Assembly (NCBI GenBank): GCA_026702755.1
Contig: JAPPBX010000054.1
Coordinates: 1-60,670, forward strand
DNA length: 60,670 bases
Origin: Candidatus Poribacteria bacterium
Lineage (GTDB): Bacteria > Poribacteria > WGA-4E > WGA-3G
Direction of reading: 5' to 3'
A program made the position numbers and the translations under genes. This document shows, piece after piece, positions 9,121-16,886 of the stretch. The first letter of the stretch is position 1. Every line of letters starts with the position of its first letter. Under the pieces are notes generated by a model. That model saw only the letters and a list, made by a program, of their open reading frames with translations. It searched no databases and was not told the DNA's origin.

Positions 9121-9136
9121 TGGCACGATTTTTGCT
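9121..9136 (+). promoter_or_regulatory. Sigma-54 (-24/-12) promoter
   Basis: The sequence TGGCACG-N4-TTGCT matches the RpoN consensus at all key positions. GG is at 9122-9123 and GC at 9134-9135 with exactly 10 bases between them. The predicted start is near 9147, about 120 bases before the cysteine-rich peptide gene. No other gene lies between. Confidence 0.85.
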
Positions 9137-9269
9137 TACTTAAATAACTTTGTTAAGCCAAACTCTTGAATAGGCGCGTTGCGCGTCTGTCCTGTTAATT
9201 GTTTGGATATAATTCGTGGAGACGTGCTATATTGATTCACGTCTCTTTTACATAAAGGAGAATTTTAGG

Positions 9270-9614
9270 ATGATTAGAAATTTTTTCTCAATCCCGAATG
9301 TCATCGGTAAACTGATGATTGTCATGTTTTTCGCCGGCGGAGTTGTATTCGCTGGGGCATTTGATGGGTTTGTTGTAGAAACCAAAGCTTCCTGTTGCTG
9401 TGGCGGCGAAATGGATACTGCTCTCTTCTCAAGCAGTGAATGCTGCGACACGCGCACAAAAAGTTGTAAGAGCGGTTGTAATGAAGGCGAGGCAGGCAAA
9501 TGTGGGCCAGACGCTGGTAACTCTCTTTGTGAGACTAAGGGTGATGAATATGAATATACAGGGACAGAAGAGTATTGTTGCGAGCCCGACTATAATGGCA
9601 CCTGCGATACGTAA
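9270..9614 (+). CDS. Exported cysteine-rich small peptide with bacterial N-glycosylation sequon
   Basis: The product is 114 aa from the ATG at 9270 (AAAGGAG at 9254-9260). Residues 1-30 are a signal peptide or leader (hydrophobic core IGKLMIVMFFAGGVVFAGAF). The remaining ~80 residues contain 12 cysteines in clusters: SCCCGG, ECC, SCKSGC, KC, LC, YCC, TC. They are acidic and Gly/Ser-rich. The C-terminus has D-Y-N-G-T, matching the D/E-x-N-x-S/T sequon used by bacterial oligosaccharyltransferases. The family is not recognised. It is first behind the sigma-54 promoter and sits 24 bases before a WD40 gene in a cluster that includes a permease and an STT3-like enzyme. It could be a structural surface peptide, metal-binding peptide or secreted effector. 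Confidence 0.75.
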   Translation: MIRNFFSIPNVIGKLMIVMFFAGGVVFAGAFDGFVVETKASCCCGGEMDTALFSSSECCDTRTKSCKSGCNEGEAGKCGPDAGNSLCETKGDEYEYTGTEEYCCEPDYNGTCDT

Positions 9615-9638
9615 CTCGAAATATGCGAGGAAACTGTT

Positions 9639-11651
9639 GTGTATAGAAAACCAGCTGATGGTGCTGATATAACGACCTGGGTGCCCCCTAACGGGGCAAC
9701 TGCCCGATTAGGTCGCGGCGGAGTAAGTGGTAAAATGGCGTTTTCGCCCGATCGAACTTCTCTTGTCGTTGCAACCACAATCGGGTGCTGGTGGTATGAC
9801 ATCGCTGCAAGGCAACCGGTTGCCTTGTGGGCAACCGAAAGGGGGATGGTCTCTGCCATCTCCTTTTCCCGCGATGGGCGATGGATTGCCACAGGCAACT
9901 GGGATGGTATCGTTAAGGTGTGGGATTCACAAACCCTACAGTGCGTCGCTGAAATAGATGTCCCCGAACATCCGGTGGGCAAAGGAAAGGAGATTTCCCG
10001 TCTTATCTTTTCGCCGGATGGACAGTATTTTGCCGTATCCGGTCGTCACCGGTGTGCTGTTTATGCCTGGCGAAGGAACCTCAGCATGCCTATCGTATGG
10101 TTCACTCTTAGTGAAACCCCCGAGACAGCGTCAGTGGCGGGGTTGCCAATATCGTTTTCTCCTAACAGCAGCCTACTCGCATACAAGTCTGACTATCAAG
10201 TGACATCCGTGATGCATGTAGAAACCGGTGAAAACATCGCGGAATTTCCCAATGCATATACTGAACGCTTGGGCTACTACCAACTCGCCTTTTCGCCTTG
10301 TGGACAGTATCTTGCCGCCTGCAATAGAAAAGGTACTGTCCATGTCTGGAATGTTCACACTGGCACCCTGGAAATGGAACCAACGGTGTGTGGTAGCATC
10401 CAGGTGCTACCTAGCTATACATCGGATGGTACCTTACGGGTTGCTGGTCTCTATGAGAACGAAGTTGTGATCTGGGATGCAGCGCAGGAAAAAAAAGTGG
10501 ACACCTTTGAATATCGGGCACGGTTCAGAAACCCAGCCTGTTTTTCAGCCGATGGCACGCAATTCGCGATCGCCAGCGAACGCGGTGAAGTTCATGTGTG
10601 GACGGAGGGATCCCCATCAACGGTAGTGTCTCTCCCGGGACATATACTCAATACTCATTCGTTGGTTTTTTCTAAGGATGGTAGCACGCTTGTCAGTGGA
10701 ACTCGTGGACACAGCGGAATCCTATTTTGGAATGTCGCACAGCGGCAGGTAGAACGAATATTTCCAGCCCTACCGTACCACGATCGTCCCAGTTCAAGTC
10801 ATTTTGCTTTTTCCCCCAGTCAGGAGCTATTAGCCACCAGTGGCCGGAGAAACACTAATGAAGTAGGTGTCATCAAAATCTGGAATCTTGTATCTGGTAC
10901 CCAGGTTGCAGAACTCGTTGGACATCAAAAGTATGTGTATGTTCTTGCGTTCTCGCCAACAGTTGAATACCTCATCAGCGTCTGCCCAGAAAGTATTATT
11001 ATATGGGATGCCCTGAGGTGGAAGAAACGACACGTATTCAGCGGGAATATTGATGCAATTAGAGCGACGGCGGTATTCCATCCGAATGGCAAAAACTTTG
11101 TCACTGCCTCGTCCGATGGACGTGTTCTCCTTTGGGATGTCGAGCGTGGTGAGCAGCTTTTCTCGTTCTGCACAACAAAACTCTTGGACACGACCTTATA
11201 TAAAGGGAGGTCGGAGGATATCCAGCGCGTCATTAAACAGCAGGAATCAGATTCTCGGAGTACCAGCGGTTTAACCTTTTCTCCATGTGGTACTCTCCTC
11301 GTCGGTGCGATACGAGACGAAGGCGAAATTAGAGTTTGGGATGCAAGGACTTCGGAAACACGTATGGCAATATTGCTACCACAGAGCTGCCAGCGGCAGC
11401 ACCCGCTTACCTTTTCGCCTTGCGGTGACTATCTCGCCTCCGGGGCATGGTGGCAAGAAGGGCAGGAAAAAGTCTCCATCCGGTTGTGGGAGGTTGCCAC
11501 GGGTGAAAATATCGCCACTTTCTGCGGACACACTACCGATGTCCATGATCTCGCGTTTTCACCAGATGGCACACTTTTGGCGAGCGCGAGTTTCGACGGC
11601 ACTATCCTCTTATGGGATATGACTCCTTATCTACAAAATGAAACCCCGTGA
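9639..11651 (+). CDS. WD40-repeat protein
   Basis: The product is 670 aa from a GTG start at 9639 (GAGGAA seven bases before). No signal peptide, so it is cytoplasmic as read. Most of the chain is WD40 blades with the recurring pattern (L/F)-x-F-S-P-D-G-x-x-L-A-(S/T)-G ... (V/I)-x-(V/L)-W-D, for example VHDLAFSPDGTLLASASFDGTILLWDM at the end, split across residues ~635-665. The number of blades is about 10-12 by eye, suggesting two propellers. WD40 propellers scaffold protein complexes; no enzyme domain is attached. Its end overlaps the start of the permease gene by 14 bases, which points to translational coupling and a shared complex (inference). Confidence 0.88.
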   Translation: MYRKPADGADITTWVPPNGATARLGRGGVSGKMAFSPDRTSLVVATTIGCWWYDIAARQPVALWATERGMVSAISFSRDGRWIATGNWDGIVKVWDSQTLQCVAEIDVPEHPVGKGKEISRLIFSPDGQYFAVSGRHRCAVYAWRRNLSMPIVWFTLSETPETASVAGLPISFSPNSSLLAYKSDYQVTSVMHVETGENIAEFPNAYTERLGYYQLAFSPCGQYLAACNRKGTVHVWNVHTGTLEMEPTVCGSIQVLPSYTSDGTLRVAGLYENEVVIWDAAQEKKVDTFEYRARFRNPACFSADGTQFAIASERGEVHVWTEGSPSTVVSLPGHILNTHSLVFSKDGSTLVSGTRGHSGILFWNVAQRQVERIFPALPYHDRPSSSHFAFSPSQELLATSGRRNTNEVGVIKIWNLVSGTQVAELVGHQKYVYVLAFSPTVEYLISVCPESIIIWDALRWKKRHVFSGNIDAIRATAVFHPNGKNFVTASSDGRVLLWDVERGEQLFSFCTTKLLDTTLYKGRSEDIQRVIKQQESDSRSTSGLTFSPCGTLLVGAIRDEGEIRVWDARTSETRMAILLPQSCQRQHPLTFSPCGDYLASGAWWQEGQEKVSIRLWEVATGENIATFCGHTTDVHDLAFSPDGTLLASASFDGTILLWDMTPYLQNETP

Positions 11652-12900
11652 TGCAACTGTCTCAGGGATAGTGCACCTCACGGAAAATAAACTCCGTGCT
11701 GGGTTATCCATCCTCGGTATTCTTATCGGTGTTACCAGTGTGCTGTGCATGATGGCTATCGGTGATGGGGCGAAACTTCTCGTCGCGGATCAAGTTGACA
11801 AACTCGGCGGTGCAAATCAATTTCAATTCACTACCCGTTACTCAATCATTCGCGGAGGCCGGCGGGTACGGACAAAAGAACGGTTCAATCTCGGTGATGC
11901 CCATGCCATTGAAGCGGTGTGTCCCGGGGTGCTCTATGTGCTGCCGAAAAATGAAAGGTATCGGATGCTCGTCACAAGCCGCCAGGGGAGAGAGACTCGC
12001 GCCTTTCTGGAAGGTGTCACAGCCAACTATGCAACCGGCATGCGGTGGCACATCCAAGCAGGCAGATTTCTCACTGAGAACGATATTAACCACGCGCTGC
12101 AAGTCTGTGTGTTGGGGAGTGAAGCGGCGACAGATCTGTTTGGTGCAGATTCACCACTCGGGCAAGAGGTAAAGGTGCGGTATTATTGGAGGCAAGTGCC
12201 GGTCCGGTTTCGTGTCGTTGGTGTCATGATGCCGCGCGGGCTGAATCTTCGATGGGGCTGGTCTTTGGATAATGCGATGGCAATCCCGTTGACGACCTAT
12301 CAGGAACGGCTGACGGGGAACGACTACATTGAACGTCTGACAGTTTTTACTGAACCGGGGGCGGATATGACACCGATTATCGCCTCGGCACGCGGAGTGC
12401 TTCTTAAGCGGCACCGTAACCAAGATAATTTTTTCCGATATTGGATTCCAACAGGTGTGCACAGTCGGGTTGCCCGTATTGAAAAGGTCATAAAAATCGC
12501 GCTGGGCAGCATTGCCGGTTTCTCTCTATTTGTTAGTGGTATCGGTATTATGAATATGTGCCTTGTCTCCGTCGGCGAGAAAACGCGGGAGATAGGACTG
12601 CGGAAATCGATTGGTGCGAGACAGATTCACATTTTCTGGCAATTTTTGACGGAATCGATATGTCTCTGTTTCTGTGGCGGAGTTTTTGGCATTGTGGGGG
12701 GCTGGTTAGCAGCGCATGGAATGGCACGCCTCGCTGTCCGCATCGTCCCAGTTGTGCCAGAGTGGCCCGTCGTCCTTTCTTTACATTGGATACTCATCTC
12801 CGTCATCTTTTCGATTTTTATGGGCGTTGGCTTCGGGGTCTATCCTGCAATGCGGGCGGCGCGACTTTCACCTATTGATGCACTTCGTGCCGAGAACTAA
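11638..12900 (+). CDS. ABC transporter permease, MacB/FtsX type
   Basis: The product is 420 aa and starts inside the WD40 gene. Layout is as in MacB-type permeases without an ATPase domain: one N-terminal membrane helix (LRAGLSILGILIGVTSVLCMMAI), a large extracytoplasmic domain from ~50 to 280, then three helices (IALGSIAGFSLFVSGIGIMNM, the segment after FLTESICLC, and the one ending VYPAMRAARL). The cytoplasmic coupling motif EKTREIGLRKSIGA and the closing LSPIDALRAEN are family hallmarks. MacB-type exporters move peptides, lipoproteins or antibiotics by mechanotransmission. No ABC ATPase is encoded nearby. With the exported peptide two genes upstream, a role in its export is plausible but unproven. 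Confidence 0.88.
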   Translation: MKPRDATVSGIVHLTENKLRAGLSILGILIGVTSVLCMMAIGDGAKLLVADQVDKLGGANQFQFTTRYSIIRGGRRVRTKERFNLGDAHAIEAVCPGVLYVLPKNERYRMLVTSRQGRETRAFLEGVTANYATGMRWHIQAGRFLTENDINHALQVCVLGSEAATDLFGADSPLGQEVKVRYYWRQVPVRFRVVGVMMPRGLNLRWGWSLDNAMAIPLTTYQERLTGNDYIERLTVFTEPGADMTPIIASARGVLLKRHRNQDNFFRYWIPTGVHSRVARIEKVIKIALGSIAGFSLFVSGIGIMNMCLVSVGEKTREIGLRKSIGARQIHIFWQFLTESICLCFCGGVFGIVGGWLAAHGMARLAVRIVPVVPEWPVVLSLHWILISVIFSIFMGVGFGVYPAMRAARLSPIDALRAEN

Positions 12901-12906
12901 AAAGAA

Positions 12907-14928
12907 ATGAAACTTCTACAAAAACTGATACCGTGGGCACTCTTGGGTGCTATTTTCCTTATCGCCTTCTATATTCGGATTCAAGGCGTTCCGAACATTC
13001 CGGAAGGACAATTTACTGGAAACGATCCGTATCTCCACTATTGGCAAGCACAAATTGTGTCTGAACAGGGCAGGCTGCCGGCACGCGATATGCACCGCTG
13101 GCTCCCCGTCGGTAGAGACCATGGACAAAGCATGACTGCGTATGCTTACGGTGTCGCTTACACGCACAGAGCAATAACGGTTCTCTTTCCGAATGTCTCA
13201 CTCTATCAGGTCTCACTGTTTTCGCCTGCTGTCTGTTTTGTGTTCGGGTTGGGGGTGCTTTGCTTCTTCCTTTATCGGACCTTTGGATTGCTTTTTTCAA
13301 GCGTCGTTGGTATATTTTTAGCAACGCTCCCGGGTGTCATTGAGCGCAGTGCCGCTGGGTTCAGCGATAGGGACAGTTGGTGTCTGATGTTAGGCATTTT
13401 CGCAGTTACAACCTATCTTGCGTCCTTACAAACCCAATCCTCCCGCCGCCGACTACTCTTAGTGCTTACTTCAGGTCTCTCTGTGTTTCTCGGCGGTATG
13501 AGTTGGGAAGGCTTCGGCGTGTTTGTTAGTGTCATCCTTGTTGTGGAGCTTTGGAGATTCCTCACATCTGAAAAGGAGGAAGGTTTATGGTTATATGCTC
13601 TCTGGGTGTGTACCTTTGTGCCGACGCTTTACCTTGCATTGCCTGCCTATCGGAGTGGAGAGGGTTTCACAACGCACCTCTTTGCCTTTGTGCTGATGCC
13701 TCCACTTATCTTATTAGGGATTCGTGCGCTCCGACACGTTTTAATCACAACATCATCGCTTGCAAACAAATTCCGTCCACACGTCAGAAATCTGTCTCTT
13801 GGGTTAGTGCTTGCGAGTTTTGTGCTTGCCCTCGGGTACGTTTGGATACAATTGGACACTTTTGCCAGCACCACCGTCCCCCTAAGCCAAAACCAGCTGA
13901 TGCAGACCGTGGGAGAACTTGAAACGCCAGATTATAGGTATTGGGTGTTCCGATACGGCAGCCTCTTTTTCTTGGGCAGTCTGGGATTCATGAGTGTCGG
14001 CATCCATTTCTGGAAGAATAGCGGGACGGTGTTAGCCGTGTTTATATTCTTGTTTATGCTCAGCACCTTTTTTCAAGCGCGACTTGAGACACTTTTAGGC
14101 ACAATGGGGTGTAGCATCCTCTTTTTCACATCGCTTGCAGGCATTTCTCTTGTGCTCCTCTTCATCGCATGGCGACAGCGAGAATCACCGACATACGAAC
14201 TCGTTTATGTTGCGATGGCTATCTGGTTTCTGTTGTGGGTGGCACTTTCGCGTGATGCGAAACGGTATGATTTCTTTATTGGACTTCCGATTGCCTTCTT
14301 TACCACTGACTTGATACGCCGCGTCGGCACCTACATAACTGAAAACCTCAAAAACGCCCGATTCCTCAGTGCAGATGTCAGAGAACAGTTGCCGTTGCGT
14401 GTCATAAAAATCGGCATTGCTGTCGTTATCGTCACCGCTCTCATGTACTGGACACCCGCAGGAGAACACGCAAAACGCTCAGTTGCAGCTGCAACACGGA
14501 TGCGCGAAGCCGCCCCGGGGGACACACCGGCTGCAAAGGCTTTTGAATGGATGAAAGCGGAACTTCCTCCTACGGCTGTTGTCGCGGCGAGATGGGGGTT
14601 CGGCAGTATGCTCAACGTCCTCGGTGGTGTCAAGACCGTTATTGATCAGGATCATTACATCCAGCACTGGATCCACCTCTACAAAGAAAATGTCCGCGAT
14701 GCGACTGATGCACGAGCGGCGTTGGAATTTCTAAAAACCCACGGTGCGACCCATCTCATGCTAACGCAACAGCAGCCCTCGGAAGTATTTCTACAAGGCG
14801 AGTTGAGCGAGGCGTTTGTTCCTGTCTATCCAACGGAGAATTTTACGGAGGCAAGCGTCAAGGTATGGGAGATTCACTATCCATCGGACATCCAGTCGAA
14901 TCCGAAATATCTCGCAACAGAACCGTAG
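12907..14928 (+). CDS. STT3/PglB/AglB-type oligosaccharyltransferase
   Basis: The product is 673 aa, beginning six bases after the permease. It has an N-terminal half with many membrane helices and a short C-terminal soluble part. STT3 marks are visible: the first acidic loop GNDPYLHYW with Asp at residue 40, a second acidic motif AGFSDRDSW (D154, D156) that binds the metal and lipid-linked sugar, and a C-terminal ARWGFGS segment (W563) where the family has WWDYG. The last is clearly altered. The enzyme should transfer a glycan from a lipid carrier to Asn of exported proteins outside the membrane. Alternatives are other GT-C glycosyltransferases. Position next to a peptide with a D-x-N-x-T sequon is notable. 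Confidence 0.8.
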   Translation: MKLLQKLIPWALLGAIFLIAFYIRIQGVPNIPEGQFTGNDPYLHYWQAQIVSEQGRLPARDMHRWLPVGRDHGQSMTAYAYGVAYTHRAITVLFPNVSLYQVSLFSPAVCFVFGLGVLCFFLYRTFGLLFSSVVGIFLATLPGVIERSAAGFSDRDSWCLMLGIFAVTTYLASLQTQSSRRRLLLVLTSGLSVFLGGMSWEGFGVFVSVILVVELWRFLTSEKEEGLWLYALWVCTFVPTLYLALPAYRSGEGFTTHLFAFVLMPPLILLGIRALRHVLITTSSLANKFRPHVRNLSLGLVLASFVLALGYVWIQLDTFASTTVPLSQNQLMQTVGELETPDYRYWVFRYGSLFFLGSLGFMSVGIHFWKNSGTVLAVFIFLFMLSTFFQARLETLLGTMGCSILFFTSLAGISLVLLFIAWRQRESPTYELVYVAMAIWFLLWVALSRDAKRYDFFIGLPIAFFTTDLIRRVGTYITENLKNARFLSADVREQLPLRVIKIGIAVVIVTALMYWTPAGEHAKRSVAAATRMREAAPGDTPAAKAFEWMKAELPPTAVVAARWGFGSMLNVLGGVKTVIDQDHYIQHWIHLYKENVRDATDARAALEFLKTHGATHLMLTQQQPSEVFLQGELSEAFVPVYPTENFTEASVKVWEIHYPSDIQSNPKYLATEP

Positions 14929-14930
14929 GA

Positions 14931-14945
14931 GGGGTTTGTAACCCC
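14931..14945 (+). promoter_or_regulatory. Hairpin overlapping the ribosome binding site of the next gene
   Basis: Arms GGGGTT (14931-14936) and AACCCC (14940-14945) enclose three bases. AGGAGG just upstream is the best Shine-Dalgarno for the ATG at 14951, but is ~16 bases away unless the hairpin folds, which would shorten the distance. The same GGGGTT-TG(T/C)-AACCCC hairpin is at 52682-52696, so it may simply be a dispersed repeat. Confidence 0.4.
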
Positions 14946-14950
14946 GACAC

Positions 14951-15484
14951 ATGATTGCAAACACCATAACGCTCTGCCGCTTGTTGTTAACTTTCGTCGT
15001 TATTGTCCTATTTGGCACGCATCACACACTGGATATAGGGTTGATTGCAACTATTGCGCTTATCTTCGTGCTTGATGGTGTCGATGGGTATATTGCCCGC
15101 AGACGCAACGAGACATCGAAACTCGGCGAAGTTCTTGATACTGTCGCGGATAGAATCATTGAAAACACCTTTTGGATTTACTTTACCGCGACAGGACACC
15201 TCCCGTTATGGATGCCTCTCGTTGTTATGGCACGCGGCTTTATCACAGATGCCTTACAACGGCATTTTGGATACCCAGGAAGCGGATGGACACACGCCCT
15301 CACGCGCTCACGTATCAGCCGTGCCCTTTCCGGCATCACCAAAATGTTAGCCTTCACAAGTCTTGCGAGCGCGAGTCTTTTGAAAACCCCTACCTTGGCA
15401 CAAGGAAGTCTCATACTTGCTGTCATTGCCGTTGGGTTCTGTCTCCTCCGTGGATTGCCATTCCTTTTCTTCATTACCAGATAA
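14951..15484 (+). CDS. CDP-alcohol phosphatidyltransferase family protein
   Basis: The product is 177 aa, an integral membrane protein. The family signature D-x2-D-G-x2-A-R-x8-G-x3-D-x3-D is complete at residues ~41-63 (D-GV-DG-YI-AR ... G-EVL-D-TVA-D). These enzymes join a CDP-activated diacylglycerol or other CDP-alcohol to a second alcohol, making phosphatidylglycerol phosphate, phosphatidylinositol and related lipids. The second substrate cannot be told from sequence. It is the last gene of the plus-strand run that begins at the sigma-54 promoter, 22 bases after the STT3-like gene. A link to lipid-carrier supply for glycosylation is possible but speculative. Confidence 0.85.
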   Translation: MIANTITLCRLLLTFVVIVLFGTHHTLDIGLIATIALIFVLDGVDGYIARRRNETSKLGEVLDTVADRIIENTFWIYFTATGHLPLWMPLVVMARGFITDALQRHFGYPGSGWTHALTRSRISRALSGITKMLAFTSLASASLLKTPTLAQGSLILAVIAVGFCLLRGLPFLFFITR

Positions 15485-15592
15485 ACTCGTGGCATCGCCG
15501 GTGATCTCTGTATTGTTACAGGTATTTCCTCAGCGCGCTTGGACTTTTCGGTGAACTGCACTCGCTTTTCTCACACATAGTTGAATATTTCC

Positions 15593-15620
15593 TTGACACT
15601 CAATCTGATGTCCATATAAT
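15593..15620 (+). promoter_or_regulatory. Sigma-70-type promoter, consensus boxes
   Basis: TTGACA (15593-15598) and TATAAT (15615-15620) are both perfect, with a 16-base spacer. It points towards the oxidoreductase gene at 15808. Its leader would contain the inverted-repeat element at 15650-15782. The interval 15485-15807 holds no gene. Confidence 0.7.
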
Positions 15621-15649
15621 AGCCATACAATAGGACGTTGTAAATTTCA

Positions 15650-15782
15650 TAGGACTTACGCAAAATTCCATCATTTGCTTGTGGAATTGGAAGACTGGAA
15701 GATTGGAATCGTGGAGGAGGTCCCCATTCTGCCCTGCCTTCCATTCTTTCATCCATCAATATCTACGTTGTGCGTAAGTCCC
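15650..15782 (+). repeat. MITE-like element, copy 1 of family B
   Basis: About 133 bp bounded by inverted repeats TAGGACTTACGCA (15650-15662) and, at the right, TGCGTAAGTCC (15771-15782). The inside carries GATTGGAA/GACTGGAAG tracts and their complements. Related elements lie at 24200-24463 and 41762-41855. It encodes nothing convincing. Confidence 0.7.
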
Positions 15783-15807
15783 GTTTCAGATTTTGGAGAT
15801 GCAAAAT

Positions 15808-16809
15808 ATGGCGAAAATACGGATGGCACAATATGGCACGAAACATGGACACGCGCGGGGCAAGCTGCAGGCAATGCTTGTGAATCCTGATGTTGAAGTC
15901 GCGGGTGTGTTTGAACCCGACGCACAACAACGCGAGAAACTTCAAAATGGTGAAGGAGCATTTGCCGATGTCCATTGGTTTGCGGATGCGGCAGAAATGC
16001 TCAGCGATGACACGATCGTCGCAGTCGCGTCGGAAGGCAATAACGCCGAAAGTTTGGATCAGACCGAACAGATTGTAAATGCTGGCAAACATGTATGGTA
16101 CGACAAACCCGCTGGCGAGAACTGGGAGCAGTGGCAGCGCGTTATTAGCACCGTCCAAGAAAAATCCTTACACGTACAGATGGGATATATGCTTCGGTAT
16201 CACTCCGCCTTTAAGCAGGTTGCAGAGTGGGTGAAATCCGGTTTTTTGGGGGACGTTTTTTCCGTTCGCGCGCACATGTCAACCAATATTTCTCACGAGT
16301 CGCGCACCCGCATCAGCCAACATATCGGTGGTATCTTTTTCGATCTGGGTGGGCATGTACTTGACCAGGTGCTTTGGCTTCTCGGACGACCGGAAAAGGT
16401 GACCTCTTTCCTCCGAAACGACGGCGATTCGGTTGAACCTTTCAAAGATAATACCCTGACTGTGTATGAATTTGAAAAAGCAGTGGCGTTTATCTCGATT
16501 TCTGCTTTGGAACCGAGACCGGTTGCGCGCCGTTTTGAAGTCTATGGGAGTGAAGGGAGTGCCATTATCGTTGAACCGTTTGAGCCGGGCTTGAAGATTC
16601 GTCTCTGTTTGAACACAGCGAAGGACGGATATTCGGAAGGTGAACAGATCGTAGAGATAGATGGTGAGAGCCGTCAACGCACTTATGAACTTGAACTTGA
16701 CGCGTTTTTAGGGACGATTGCGGGGGAACAAGCACCTGATCGTCCAGTATCACATGAGTTGCTGGTGCAGGAAACGCTTCTGCGGGCTACGGGTGTTATA
16801 CCGAGTTAG
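15808..16809 (+). CDS. Gfo/Idh/MocA family oxidoreductase
   Basis: The product is 333 aa from the ATG at 15808 (GGAG nine bases before); an ATG at 15799 touches that site and is less likely. The N-terminal Rossmann part has AQYGTKHGHARGKL rather than the usual GxGxxG, which weakens the dinucleotide-binding loop. The active-site EKP motif appears as DKPAGENW. The C-terminal alpha/beta domain has MGYMLRYHSAFK and GGHVLDQVLWLLG, where the His is the usual catalytic one. Members are NAD(P)-dependent dehydrogenases acting on sugars and inositols. The modified nucleotide loop is worth noting. It stands alone with its own promoter. Confidence 0.8.
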   Translation: MAKIRMAQYGTKHGHARGKLQAMLVNPDVEVAGVFEPDAQQREKLQNGEGAFADVHWFADAAEMLSDDTIVAVASEGNNAESLDQTEQIVNAGKHVWYDKPAGENWEQWQRVISTVQEKSLHVQMGYMLRYHSAFKQVAEWVKSGFLGDVFSVRAHMSTNISHESRTRISQHIGGIFFDLGGHVLDQVLWLLGRPEKVTSFLRNDGDSVEPFKDNTLTVYEFEKAVAFISISALEPRPVARRFEVYGSEGSAIIVEPFEPGLKIRLCLNTAKDGYSEGEQIVEIDGESRQRTYELELDAFLGTIAGEQAPDRPVSHELLVQETLLRATGVIPS

Positions 16810-16825
16810 CGGATGTGAATTGAGT

Positions 16826-16846
16826 GGGCAGGCACAAGACCTGCCC
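16826..16846 (+). repeat. Small hairpin repeat, GGGC...GCCCCTAC type
   Basis: Arms GGGCAGG (16826-16832) and CCTGCCC (16840-16846) followed by CTAC. It belongs to the same class as the hairpins at 22138-22158, 22323-22343 and 45820-45943. It sits between two converging genes and could act as a weak terminator. Confidence 0.6.
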
Positions 16847-16886
16847 CTACAATTTTTATGACTGTTTGCTGTGGGTTAGACGGCGG

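Noticed and set aside
15178-15561. Minus-strand open frame of 127 aa
   Set aside because: Antisense to the CDP-alcohol transferase gene, whose signature is complete; no domain in the antisense frame.
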